A stretch of 64,000 nt of DNA from NCBI GenBank assembly GCA_013397845.1, contig VZTG01006696.1, positions 935,921 through 999,920 of the forward strand, read 5' to 3'. The DNA is from Melanocharis versteri. Taxonomy: Eukaryota; Chordata; Aves; Passeriformes; Melanocharitidae. Of the stretch, positions 42,501 to 54,655 are shown one piece after another (position 1 is the first letter of the stretch; each line of letters opens with the position of its first letter). Below the pieces are notes generated by a model, which was given only the letters and a program-made list of their open reading frames with translations, was not told the origin of the DNA and made no database searches. The translations under genes were made by a program, and so were the position numbers.

Positions 42501-44149
42501 TGGGATGTGAACACTTTCTGCAGTCCTGCACGTCCCTGGGGGCCTTTTCCAAGGAGTGGCATTGTAAGTGGTTGGTCCTCCTAGAGACCATCCTGCGGGG
42601 CCTGGGAAAGAGGAGCTGGTATGAGACTCGGCTTGTTGGGAACAAAAAACTTAAGAAAAATATTTTAACACTGTCATGACCCATCTCCTCTATGGGCATC
42701 TAGCCCAGTTGTTGACTCCCAAGCAGCTGGGCTCCTACTGCATCAGCAGATTTCCATTCAGATGGCATTGCCATTGGCTTCGCTCCCTGACAGGAGAGCG
42801 TCGGAGGTCCCAAAGAATGTACAAGGATTTGTACCAGATTTTTGGATCAGAAAGTGAGGGGAGCAAAGCACAAATCTGAAAAATAATTTTCTTCATGTAT
42901 CCACCAAGTTTAACTGCAGTGAGAAGGCTATAGTGAATGCTAGGTCATTGGAAATAGGCCTTTATAACAAAATAGACCTCTCCTTATAATGCTGAAAGTT
43001 CCCTCCATTTTCCCCTCTTTATTTATTTTTGCTTGCTTTCAGCTGGGAGCTAACTTCTGCTTACTTCTGACCTTGGTGTGGTGAATGTGTTTTTCAACAG
43101 AGCCTGGGAGTGGACTGTCAAAGCAGAATTTCTAGCCTGAATTGGTGGGGCACAGAAAGTATTGGATTGTCTCACAGTTGTTTTTTTTCCTTTAAAAGAC
43201 TGATTTATATTAACACTATTTTACCATTAAGACCCCTTTAAAATAGTTGGAGTCAAAATGTCTCATAAATGGTGTGTTATTTTTAATCCCCATTTATAAT
43301 GATGCCTCAAAAGCCTGAAACCAACATCTGCTTCCTTGCTGGATTGGTTTTCTTCCATAGAAGACACTTCTCTTTTTTTTTTTAACTACTTAGAGTCACC
43401 TCAGTCTGTAATTAAGGGTTGAAAAGTCATAAATCACTGTCATATTGGATGTGTTGCAGTGGATGGGAGTTTCTTACTACAGAATCTAACTTGTGGGAAA
43501 ATACCTGGCCTTCGTGTGACTTGGAGGAGGGGAAGAGAGAATCTTCAGTATTTTGCTCTTCAGTTACACGTCCTTGGAAAAAAATGTAATTACCCTCATT
43601 ACCTTCAGCATGTAACTCCTGTTGCTGTGCATTGTGCCACAATGATTTTAATCAAATCACATGCTTCAGGGATTCAGCTTGTCAACTCTGAAGGGTAAGA
43701 AAGGATGTAAATTTACCCCTTCCTGCTTTTTTTTCTTCTTTTCCTCTCCCCCCACCCCTTGCCAGCGCCTGGCCTTGCATGCTTGGCTGTGCGCTGGTGC
43801 TCGAGTCGCACTGCCAGCCAGCTCTGAGGGTGGAACTGAAGTTTCCCCCAGGTCAGCTCTACAGGAACAGTGGATGTTCATTTTCCTCTGCAGCGTGAGG
43901 CAGGGACTGTGGGGCTAGTTTGCTTGCTTATTAAACTGTACTTATTATCTAGTATGTTAGGTTTTGAAAAGTGAAATAATGTATTGAGTAGGAAGAGACT
44001 TGGACTACCAGATTTTTGCAAGATAGCTACTACAAAAAGAGGTAAAACCACCCCCCAAAAGACTCCTGTCGAACAATTGTGTGCGTTTGATGGGATTTGA
44101 CAAATGGATTTGCACGCACTCATGGAAGGAATGGAGAGGTTAAGGTTTC
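36504..44149. other. Gene-poor DNA, nothing firmly recognised
   Basis: There are only short ORFs on both strands. A few (minus 38085-38276, plus 38556-38759) look mildly protein-like but have no splice context or recognisable motifs. No RNA gene or intact repeat was seen. The region becomes GC-richer after 43.7 kb as it nears the CpG island. Confidence 0.4.
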
Positions 44150-44720
44150 GGCTTCTCCTTCTACCCAGGCTTGGGATAGCCCGTTCCCTGCTTTCCCTCA
44201 GCGCGGCGGAGCCAGCGCGGGCCCTCAGCGCTCGGCCCTCAGGGTGAAGGCGGCGCGGTGCCCTCGGGGCAGCCCCTGCGGCGGCGACAGCGTACCCTGG
44301 CCGAGGGTAGCGCCGTGCCCCTGAGGGGCCGGGCCGCTCGGCCTGCGGGTCCCCCGGCCGTGCAGCAGGTGCCCGGGACTCCGGCCGGGACGCAGGGCGG
44401 GTCCGTGCGGGTCCCGCCCGGTCCGGCGGCGCCGCCCCCNNNNNNNNNNNNNNNNNNNNNNNNNNNNNNNNNNNNNNNNNNNNNNNNNNNNNNNNNNNNN
44501 NNNNNNNNNNNNNNNNNNNNNNNNNNNNNNNNNNNNNNNNNNNNNNNNNNNNNNNNNNNNNNNNNNNNNNNNNNNNNNNNNNNNNNNNNNNNNNNNNNNN
44601 NNNNNNNNNNNNNNNNNNNNNNNNNNGGTACCGGGCGCGGGCGCTCGCCCGTCCCTGCCGAGCTGCCGCCCCGCGCTCCCCGGTGAAACCCTGACATCTC
44701 CCGTCGGCGGGGTGGGATGG
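44150..44720 (+). promoter_or_regulatory. CpG island, possible ANKRD44 promoter/first exon
   Basis: A dense GC/CpG block flanks an assembly gap. In mammals ANKRD44 lies directly downstream of SF3B1 in the same orientation, so its promoter is expected on this strand within tens of kb. I searched the visible flanks for an ankyrin-protein first exon and found none; it may be in the gap. Assignment to ANKRD44 is inference from conserved gene order only. Confidence 0.45.
44440..44626. other. Assembly gap (187 N)
   Basis: A run of N lies in the centre of the CpG island. Its odd length suggests an estimated gap rather than a fixed placeholder. GC-rich first exons of birds are often lost this way. 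Confidence 0.99.
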
Positions 44721-47700
44721 AAGTGGATGTCGGCTCGTTTCGAAAGGCCTCTCGGCTCTGCCTATCCTTCCTTTGGCTTTCTCCATCCTTTCATTGCCGT
44801 GGCATACGTAGAAATAATTTTTCCTTTTTACTTAGGAAGTGCCTCTTCGGATAAGCTGTTGCCGTTCTTCACAGGCTACTAGGAAAACCCGTAGTATTAA
44901 ACCCTTGAATCGTGTTAAATTTAGCGATGGGCAGACAGCTGTAATCAGTATTAAAGTCTTTCTTATCACTGGTAGCTAGAAGCATTTATAAATATTTAGT
45001 AAATTGATATTATGGCTCCCACATCCTGATTTGTCCATATACTCTACCAACTGTTACACACTTTGCGTGCTTTAATCTGCTATTTTTAATTCTGCGTGGT
45101 CCGCCTGTGATCCGCAGCGTGGGTGTCCTGCAAGCCTCAGACCCTTCCCGTGGGGTTCAGAAGGACTGCCTGCAGCTAGCCCCCCTCCAAATACCCGTAC
45201 TTGGAGATCACAAGCCTCGCTCACAGTCTATTTATGCTTTTCCAAAAAAATCTTCCCCATGCACAAAGCTGCCACATACCACATTGAAAAGAGTTTTGAA
45301 AGCAGCAAATGATAAACCTGCTTCTAAAGTGAAAGCAATACTGTGGGACCAGACTATAATGTGCTTTCATGTGTAACAGAAGGCAGTATTTATGGGCTGT
45401 CTCTTGACATGTCCTTTGAATATCCTCATCTTTAGATGTGGTGCTTATGACTGTCAGAGAAAATGTTTCACACCATGAGGCTTCACTGCCCCATGGTGCA
45501 CAGACCAAGTCTCATAAATGAGGAGATTCGGGTAGGAGTTATGTATTAAAAATCCAATTAAGCAAGCATTAATATTAAAAATACATGTGTTACAAAGGAC
45601 CAAAATTGTACCGTTTCAGTGCTTTTTACATGTTTAGTGAAGCCCTTGAATTTACTGCCTTTAGCATTTTGAAACCTTGGCTGACATCTTACAGTTAGAA
45701 TTTTGCTTCAGCAGCAGCAGTAAAAGTCAAAATAGATTTCATTCAAGTAGATCACGTCTTGATGAAGTCTTTAATGCTGTAGAAAAATGATAGGCTGTTG
45801 TCTTAGGGTTCTCCCTTTTTGTCTTCTCCAAGAACCGTCAAAGCAGAGACAGGAGGCTCCTCAGAGCTGCTGTTACACCCCTGCAGTGTGCCTACTTTGA
45901 GAATGCTTGAAATTTTGGTGAATGCTCATCACTGTTCCCAGTCAGGCTGTGGCCTGGGACACAATAAGACAGGCTGATAATTTTTCTTTGTGCACGTATG
46001 TTTCCTGTTGTTTACAGAGGGATATGTTGGTCTACCTGTACCCATCCTACTGGATCTCTTTTTTTATTTCCTTAATTCTCTTCAACAGATCTTTTTCTTT
46101 CACTTCTGAGAGAGTGTAGGAGGGGGAGGACACATTTAAAGCTGGCTGTGGTGCTTCCTCTTAAACCGAGAGCAGAAGTTTTTGCGTGCCTGTTTCTGGG
46201 TGCTTGGAGCTGTTGCTGGTGGAGCCATTCCCACCTGCAGCCTGAGCAGTGTAACCAAGGCACCAGGGCTGCGCTGCAGCAGCTCTGTGTTTATCAGAGC
46301 AAGCTCTACTTCTCCCCTGCATCAGATTGGAGGAGCGCTGTCCCCAGGCTGGCCCACCTTCAGCTGAGAGAGACACAGTAGCAGCAGCCCCGTGTGGTTA
46401 TAGATAGACTCATTCAAAACAGAGGTGAATCTGGGCCGGACAATGATGTGTCTGGGAAGATTTGCATTCCTGTAACAACTCCTGCATGTGCTCAGACTCG
46501 CTGGGGTTGTGGGAGCAGGCTCCTTCTGCATTTCTTCCTGCTCTTGAAGATTGAGGCAACTGTGACAGTGATAACTTGCAGCGATTCAGGAAACGGTTTC
46601 CTTTTTCTTAAACACCAGAGGCCACAGCTCACCATGGCCTGCAGTGAGATTTGGAGTATGAGGGACACCCCGCGTGTCCCTGCAGCAGTCAGGACCTGGG
46701 CTGCTGTGAGTGGGTGTGGGCTGCTCTTTGTGCGCTGAGTGTGAGGTGCTTCAGGGCTGAGTTGTGATGCTCTGGGAAGGTTGACTCTGAAACCAAGAGC
46801 TCTCTGCCTGTCATTGGGATTTCTGTAGCACATGCTTCCTTCTGGATCCATGACTTTTTTGACCAGTGAGGAGAGCATCATGTAGGAGATGACTAGAGAA
46901 TCTCTGCTGGGAGTTTAAATGTGCCTTTCTCTTGAGTGATCTGTTTCCTCCTTGCCTCCATGCTTGGCTTTTCTTACCGAGTGTGTCTAACAGCACAGGT
47001 AGCATTCAGACAGATGAGAAATTATTCACACCACTTCTCATACAGGCTTTGAAGACAGACAGATGTTAATTGTTGCTGCTTTTTTGATATAGCTGAAAAG
47101 TGCTAAAGTATTGCTACACTTAAACCTTAAAAGACATTATTAGTTCTTTTGGCTGCATTCACTCGTTAGGCAGGAGAGCTTAGTTTAAGAGTTTAGCATT
47201 AGTTTAGGTTGCTTGAATTTGCTTCCAGTGATGGTAATTGTTAGCTCATCAGTTGAGCCAAGAGAAACCTGTAAGTGGTTTAACCACAGGAAGTGTATTC
47301 TACCATCCTTTGTTTCTAGATGAGTTTCTTTCAGGCATGTAACTAGTCACTTTTGAATGACTAAATGTTAAGCAGAAAACAAGCTGAAATAATTCATAAA
47401 ACTTAAACTAATTTATAGGATTATAATCTTTGTGCATAGTGGTGTTTCTGCATTTGTAAACATTCTGATATTCTAAATATTTCTGTTGTCATATACAAGT
47501 ATTGCAAAACTTGCTCTAAATCTTAACACATTTATCTGGTCCTTTTTTTTACCATCTCTGCTGTGAATGTTAATTACAGCAAGCGTGTGAGTTGTTTTAA
47601 GGACTGAAAAAATAATTTTTTTTCAATTCTAAGAGTTATTGCTGTACTGTTCCCCATCAAAGTCATTGGCTGTACCTTTTCCATTTCAATAAGTGTTAGT

Positions 47701-49917
47701 ATTTTATATTGTGTGAAGGTACAGTTTATGATAAAAGCCTCTAGCTGTTGCAATTAAGCTAAAGCTCAGAAGGAGCAGAAGACAAGTGCTCCAAAAAGTG
47801 AGCAGCCAGAGGCTTTCAGGTGTGAGTGGTGCTCTCAAAGAGTGAAGGTATTGATCTGTTTGTGACTTTTGTGGCTGCTTTTTGAGCAGCAGTTGTTGCC
47901 TGGACCCACCTCTCTTATCCTTTGAGTAATCAGCAGATGTAGGGTTCTTCCTGCTGCCACTCTCCCTGCCTGCTGTCTGCAGTTCTTTGCCCAGCTTATT
48001 CTTCATACTTGCATCAAGTAACCTGGTTCCTTGAGGACTGTTTGTTTGCCACTTGCAAACTTTTCCAGAGAAAGCCTGGTAGCTGATGTCCTGTTGAGTG
48101 TGCTTTTCATCCTCAGGGTTTCCGCTGGTGGTTCTGGGCAGCAAACAGACAATTGCTCCTGACAGCACTGTGTGAGAGGGTAAAATCTCTTAAAATAATA
48201 CTGTATGTAAACTTCTGTGGTTCAGCTTTTAGAAAATTATTTTGGAAGAACCTAAAGTTTCTGTAGTGTCTCCAGCTCATTTTTAGTCTTGCTTTGCCAG
48301 CAGGGGCCTTCCTTGCGGAATTGTCAGCTCTGCCCCGAGGCCTGCAGGTTGTCTCTTTAGCTACTCTGTCCTCTTCTTTCTGTTTAAAGCCAACAAGTCG
48401 CTCTGTGCATAGCTGTTTGATTTGGGATGCCAGCTCTGCCTTCACCTCGGTGGCACAAATGTGCCCATTGTGCCCGTCGGAGGCAGTGATGGTTGGAGCG
48501 GGGTGTGTGTGTGAGACATCCTACGTCTTGATGTCTGTCAGAGGCTGATGCAAGCTCTCCACTGCCTGTTGTTGGTTATAGTTGTGCATTTTTGCAGAGG
48601 AATGTATCATTCTGTCTCTGAAAGACACTGAAAAGGTTTTCTATAAACAAAAATAAAATGGGAAGTTACCTGGAAGTGCAGCCTGCATAGCTGCTTTTAA
48701 GAGATGCAGTGGTGGTTTAAGAGCTGTGTGGTGGTTTCGTGCCCGCACTGCCAAATTTGGTGAGAAGCTTGCTGTAAATCTGAGACAGACACAGGCTCTG
48801 GCTAGCCTTGGGCCAGTGCACCTGGAGGGTCATAGTTATACTGTGACTTCAGTGTCACCAGCCCAGGCCCTGTATGTACAAAACAACAGAATTACTTTCA
48901 GGCTGCCCTTACAAGCATGCATATGCATGCATAAGGGTAATGGAGCCCAGATAAATGGTAGTGTATGTACTTAGGCTGCAATTAACTGCAAACCCTCATC
49001 CTGTCTCCTGGTATTTTGCCTGTTGTCCTTGATTGCTGAGAGTAATGCAGTGTGACTAGAACTGAAAGGACCATTTCTTTCCCTTTCCCAAATGTTTTCC
49101 TGTGTTTGACAGTTCTTTGCTGACCATCAGGATCCTTTTTATTATGGTCACAGAGAAACAGCATTAAACAGATGTTTAAATAATTTTAAACAGATGTCAA
49201 AGATCATAAAAATCCGCTGGGCAAAGGCTGGACTTGTGTTTGAATACACTTAAAACCAAAATGAATACAACAGTAACAAATAGTCTCCTAACAAAACCAA
49301 TTATGTTTCCAAGTGACGGTGTGTCTAACTTATTTCAGAATTATCTGATTGACAAGAATGTCTTTCTGTGTATCCTTTCTCTCTGACAAGTAAAAGCATC
49401 TGAGAAAATGCTCCTGAATCTGCTCTATAAATTAGGAGTAATGAACCTGAGCCCCGTGGCCACAGGCAGCCCACAAGTTAATTTGGTGTGGCATGAGATG
49501 CCACAATTCCTCCCCTCCTCATATTATGACTAGATAATATTAAGGTGTGTATATTAATTTGCAGTCTTCTAAGTGGTTTTGAAAGGGCTCACAGCCAGAA
49601 AGAGATAATCCATTTTAGTACAAAATACTCAGCCACAAAACTAAGGTAATTGTGGGGAAGGAAGGAGGAGGAATTTACCCACAGGAGCATGTCTCTATTA
49701 TTTTGTGTGAAATTAAAGTGTGGTTGGATCAAAATAACTCCATTGTGGCTGCCACTGTCTTTTGGGAGCCATGATGTTCCTAGGTATCATGCATACTGTG
49801 AGACAGGGCTCCATGCTTTTTAAAATAAAATAAAAACTTCGGAAAAAATGGGATGCGCCGGAACTCCTGGTGTTGTTCAGACCTGTAGGACTGATTGTTG
49901 CTGCCATTTGGTACAGA
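44721..49917. other. Putative intron or intergenic DNA, nothing recognised
   Basis: I see no exon with splice sites and protein similarity, no RNA gene and no clear repeat. If the CpG island is the ANKRD44 promoter, this would be its first intron. Confidence 0.4.
48915..48930. repeat. 16-bp perfect palindrome GCATGCATATGCATGC
   Basis: The sequence equals its own reverse complement and alternates purine and pyrimidine throughout, continuing a few bases to the right. This could favour Z-DNA or a cruciform, or be a POU-like binding site. No function is shown. Confidence 0.9.
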
Positions 49918-49978
49918 CCACCACTGAACTATGTCCCTACACTCCTTCTAAATGCCTCCAGGGATGGTCCTGTTCGGA
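49918..49978 (-). repeat. Short CR1 remnant
   Basis: 'ccaccactgaactatgtccc' and 'taaatgcctccagggatggt' match the reverse complement of an internal CR1 3' region ('accatgtccct...', 'cctccagggatgg'). Only ~60 bp is recognisable. Confidence 0.45.
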
Positions 49979-50034
49979 GGAGGTGGCTTTGGGTCACCAA
50001 GGAGAGCAAGAGACAGGGTTGAAAAGGAAGCTGC

Positions 50035-50080
50035 TTTTTTATTTTATTTTATTTTATTTTATTTTATTTTATTTTATTTA
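50035..50080. repeat. (ATTTT)n microsatellite
   Basis: A T-run is followed by eight nearly perfect ATTTT units. It is a typical pentanucleotide microsatellite, likely to be variable in length. Confidence 0.97.
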
Positions 50081-50559
50081 GTCATGGCTTCTGCAATGTT
50101 TCACTTCCTGATAATTTTGTAAACTTGTTTCAAGGTGAAAGAGAAGCACTTGGGCCAGGAGAATTCCAGGCGTGGTGTAGTGTGCTCAAGTATGTCATAG
50201 ATATTTCTTTAGCAGAGAAATCCTCTAGAAGTTTGCTCTTTGGTAGTGCTGGAAAGGTTTGGAGTGGCTGTGCCTAGATGCCAGGCTGTTTTGAGGGAGG
50301 TGTGCCTGTCATGTTAGGCTCTTAGTTTTCTTGAATTACAGATGGCATCCAGCAGAACTTACCCTCCTGTACTCTCTTGAGGTGTGGTATTTTATCCGTG
50401 CCTGACAAGTGCCTCATGACCTCCTCCTGCTCATCTCTTAAATGAAGATGTCGTTGTCATGGCTACATTTAGTAGAGAAATAAACACTGCTCCCAGCCTG
50501 GGTGCTTGTGTAATGGCTCGGTTCCAGGGAGGTGATGTTTTTATCTGTGTCCTCGCTCG

Positions 50560-50740
50560 AGGGTGGGCAGATGTTTCCTGTGGCCCGGGAATAGCAGTGC
50601 CCAGGCTGGAGCCGGCCGGTCTCTGGACGCGGTGGCCGCGCGTGCCGTGCCTCCCCTGGGCACGGTTCCGGCTCGGTGCCGCTGTCAGCAGCACCACGCA
50701 GCGCTGTCCGCCACACGCTGGGCTGGGGAACAAATCCCTG
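50560..50740. promoter_or_regulatory. Small GC/CpG-rich patch
   Basis: About 180 bases with many CpG (for example 'tggacgcggtggccgcgcgt') stand out from neighbouring DNA. It could be an alternative promoter or a GC-rich exon of the downstream gene. I see no supported ORF or splice pair. Confidence 0.3.
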
Positions 50741-53700
50741 GAAGCAAAGAAGACTTTTAAGCGTTGTTTCTAGAGGTCTGTGTGTAGCTGATCCTGCTTG
50801 TTCGCTGCCAAGAGAGGCAGAGGCTGGGATGTGTTGGTGGTGGGAAGGGTTTCCCTGCACAGGCTTTGCGGTCTGTTCAGGGAGGAGCCAGGCCAAGTGC
50901 CTTCTCCTCTTCCTCAAGCTGCCCCACCATTAACAGCTCCTTGCTTGCGGAACCAGCAGCTTACTCTTTAGGAGCCACTCTTGGGGTTATTGCTGTCTGC
51001 AGGCTAATAACTAACGTGTCAACTAACATATTATGGTTTTAGGCTTCTTTTTTTTATCTCTGTCCAAAATTTTTTCCTTTCAGTGGTACTAATATTAACC
51101 TGGTGTCAACAGATGCCTACAGGAGCCAGATATTGTAGGTGTAAGCCTGTTAGGCAAATGTTTCAAAGTAGATTCTGATAGCATTGACCATTTCCTCTGT
51201 TTCTTATTCCTGCTTTTCTTGATTGTCCTACTTCACATACTGCTTTGTGTGTGTTGCAGAACATACAGGTGAGCTAAACTTGCTGACAGACTACCTCTGT
51301 ATTTTAACCGTTTAGCACATTTTTTTGGCTGCTCCCATATTTAAATTAGCTTTTTTTGTTTCCAGAAGTACATATCTGTCATTTGTCACTTTTTTTGTTA
51401 GCTGGGAAGCTTGGGCCAGCAAGTTCCCACAGCTGCTGTTTGTGGCTTCAGCCTTTTTTTCTTCGCTGCACTAGAAACATGTAGCAGCATGCTGTTGGAA
51501 CCCTTCAGCCTGGTGATGGGTGGGAATCAAAGCATTACAGAATTACATTTAAAGGGGAGAAATGATTTTGCAGTTTTAACCAAGGGTTTGAGGTCATTCT
51601 TGGAAGTTTGCAAGGAGTTGGTCAACAAATTACAGCATTTAGTTGTGGCTAGATAATTGTGACATTCTGAAAGAGCGTGTGCTTTTTGATGACAGACATT
51701 TTCATGTGTTTTGCTTTGGGGGGAAGAAAAATCTTTCCTGTCTGCAGATGTACGACCAAAAATGGAGGCTGTTGAATGAATTTCTTCCATGCAGTGCTGA
51801 ACCTCCTGGCCTAGCAGGCTTGTCTGCTTGATGTTTGTTCTTCATGTTACAAGCTGGTTTTTATATACAGACGTGCATTTTTGTGCTGGAATTATTTGTC
51901 AAGGCTTGCTCTGTTGTTTTTAAAAGACTGCTTGGGGAGAATGCCCTCACAAAGCCCTACTTCCCCCTCACAGCTGCATGCTACTGCATTTTTGTGAGGA
52001 AGTAGGCAAAACCAGAGTACTTGACTCCTGCATATGGTCTTAACTGATGTTGCTGATGGCATCTGTTAACTGAGCTAAGGCTTCAGCTCCTTTCCATAAA
52101 GGAATTGGTTTCTTATGGACAACCCTTGTGCTATTGAATTATGTACATGTAGGATTGCTTCAAAGGCTGTGTGTTGATATCCTTAATGGCACAAAGTCTG
52201 CAAATAATCTCTAGTGATGAATAATTTGCTGTTTAAGTGTTAGGATTTTTATTCTGGCAATTTTTTGGATCTCCTTATATGGCCTGGTTTTTGTCCCCCA
52301 TCTTGCAGCCTTTGTAATTTTACAGACTTGTTGCTTGAACACATCTCTTTTGTCCGTGCAAAAGCTTTAGCAAAATGGTTGTTTGAGGTCTACTTGGTTG
52401 CATACCTCTAACTACATATCTCTGTAAATGAAGTATTGCCAGAAGTAAAGAGCATGTAACTTACAGAAATTTAAGAGTAAAAAAGTAAAAGTCAAATATT
52501 GTATCTTCAGTGTATCAGCTGAAGAGAAAGTGCCAGTCTACTGCACCATTAGATGCACAAGCTTTTACATTCTAAATATAATCAAATAATTTCTGGGAAA
52601 GGAAATGAGTGTGACCATTAATAAGCTTTTATATGCACTTCATCATTAATAATGTAGATAATACCATTCAGATGGAGAACATAACCCCTTTTATCACAGC
52701 ATCATTTTAACATGATAGGTTCCTTGCCTCTCCAAGGTGAAAGGGCCACAGTTGCCTTCTGAAATCTCATCCTTGAATCAAGTTTTGCTTTTGGCTGTAT
52801 CAAATCTAGACCAGCTTTGCAGGAATATGGGGAAGCTGCTTTGTATTTATAGTAATACACTGGTAGCAGCACCTGCCTTGCTGTACTTCTATGTATAAAG
52901 TTAATTTTTCCCATACATATAAGAGATAAAGGTGGACATCATGTCCTTTTCACGACTGTTTTTATTCTTGCCTTTCTAGGTGTGTGTTTTGGGGTTTTTT
53001 TTTGTAATAAGGGTTACTTCTTTTGTCTTCTGTGCAATAAGACAGCACAACAAATCTGTGCCTGTGCTGTTGGGCCTTTCTGGCAGCAGTCGGTGGGTCC
53101 ACAGGCCACCAGGCTGGGCTGGTGTCACTGCTGGAGGCAGCCCTCTTGCCATGGGAGCTGGTGCCAGCAAGGAGCTTGGCATCTTGAAGCTAGAATCTCA
53201 CAGTATTATCTGGTAAAACGCTGATTTGCTCAGTGTGGTCTTTAGTTGTTTGATGTGCCAAGGGTAAAAAATGAAAGAACAAGGGCCTGAAATGCCCTAT
53301 ATTGTCTTCATGCTTCCAGCTGTTTTAATGTGCTTGCCAATGCAACATGCAGCACTTATCTCCAATTTAAAATCAAGAGGGAGACTTATTTAGCCATTGA
53401 CTCCAGGAACATTTCCAAAGTATTCTACCAAGCAAGTAAATGTGGTGTGCCAGGTTCTGCAACCATTGCCTTTGTTTGAGAGGAGCAGGCTTAGGTGAGT
53501 GATCTTGTTGCACCCTGCTTGGCATGAATCAAGCCAATATGAGAAATTTCTTTTCTTTTAATGTAAACAAGCCTTGATCCTTTAGCTATATGCATAATCC
53601 TGTTCCTCTTCAGGAGATGTGGCCCAGCTTCTGATGGGGTTTTCTGCAAGTGGAGCCTGTGGCTCCAGTAACCTTGGCTGGTCACAAATCTGAGATTTTT

Positions 53701-54585
53701 TTTTTCAAAAGAAGCTGCCAAGGTGACTTTAGAGTTCAGAGAGAGGGAGGTGGAAGGAGAAGAGCTGCCCTGGGGAGCTGAGGTGGAGAGCAGGAGGGAT
53801 GATAGGAGGAGGCAGAGGAGAAGGCAGGCACCGTGTAGCTGGAGGTGCGGTGCTGCTGTCTGATGGCACTGCCAAGAGAAGGTGCTTGTTACTCTTTTCA
53901 CAGCTGGAGAACTGGGCTGCAGAGAAACTTGTGACTTGAGTTGGACTGAGAAGGGGGCTGGTGACAGAGCAAGAGCCAAATCGTCAAATTTGCCTCTTTC
54001 GGTGGCTGATTCACAGTGATGCCCTTCCTTCCTGCAGGTTGTTTTAACACTGTTTACCCTGTGGGCTGATGGCAATCTCATGATACTGCAAGGTGAGAAA
54101 TGAATGGTGGCATGCATTGTCATAGCACAGTGTTAAATTCAGTGAACATACTGGGTTTTTTAGATGCTTGTTCTGTAAAGTGTAAAATCAGCATTGGTGC
54201 TACTTAAGAGCAAGTGCTCTGTTAGGAAATGGTTTCTAGGTCACCTGGTAGGTAAAGACTTATTCTGGCTGATTGCTGTGGGTGGCTGTCTTTGGCCACT
54301 AATCCTGTGTCATAGGCTTAGCGTTGTGTCCTGACAGCGCAAATGGTAAAAGTGAGATCCGCCTGTTATGCATCAATGCTGCTTGTTTAGCCTAAATGTC
54401 CTAATAATCCAGGACTGCCTGACTCTGCCATGGAGCACACATACATGTGGAGCTAGGTCGTTCAGATAAATGGAGATTAGCCTCTCAAATCTGAAAATTT
54501 ACTGTCAGTGGATTAGATGGTGCCCTTTGGGTACATTTCACACAAGGTCTGTTTTGTGTCTGGCTCAAACTCAGCAGTCTTGGAC
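50741..54585. other. Putative intron or intergenic DNA, nothing recognised
   Basis: There is no supported gene or RNA. A strongly purine-rich stretch (53730-53830) lies within a long minus-strand reading frame (53491-54123) that I judge non-coding. Confidence 0.4.
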
Positions 54586-54655
54586 TCATAAAATCATTTA
54601 GGTAGGAAAATACCCTTAAGATCGTTGAATCCAGCTGTTGAAAACACCATTAAAC
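54586..54655 (-). repeat. CR1 3'-end remnant
   Basis: 'tcataaaatcatttaggtag' and 'aatacccttaagatcgttga' match the reverse complement of the CR1 3' end ('atcatttaggttggaaaaga...'). It is short and diverged. Confidence 0.6.

Noticed and set aside
43878..44786. Long frames spanning the CpG island on both strands
   Set aside because: They pass through the run of N and owe their length to the gap and to high GC.
53491..54123. A 210-codon open frame on the minus strand, the longest uninterrupted one
   Set aside because: It lies opposite a purine-rich stretch that naturally lacks minus-strand stops. It is rich in Ser/Leu/His, has no domain and no splice context.
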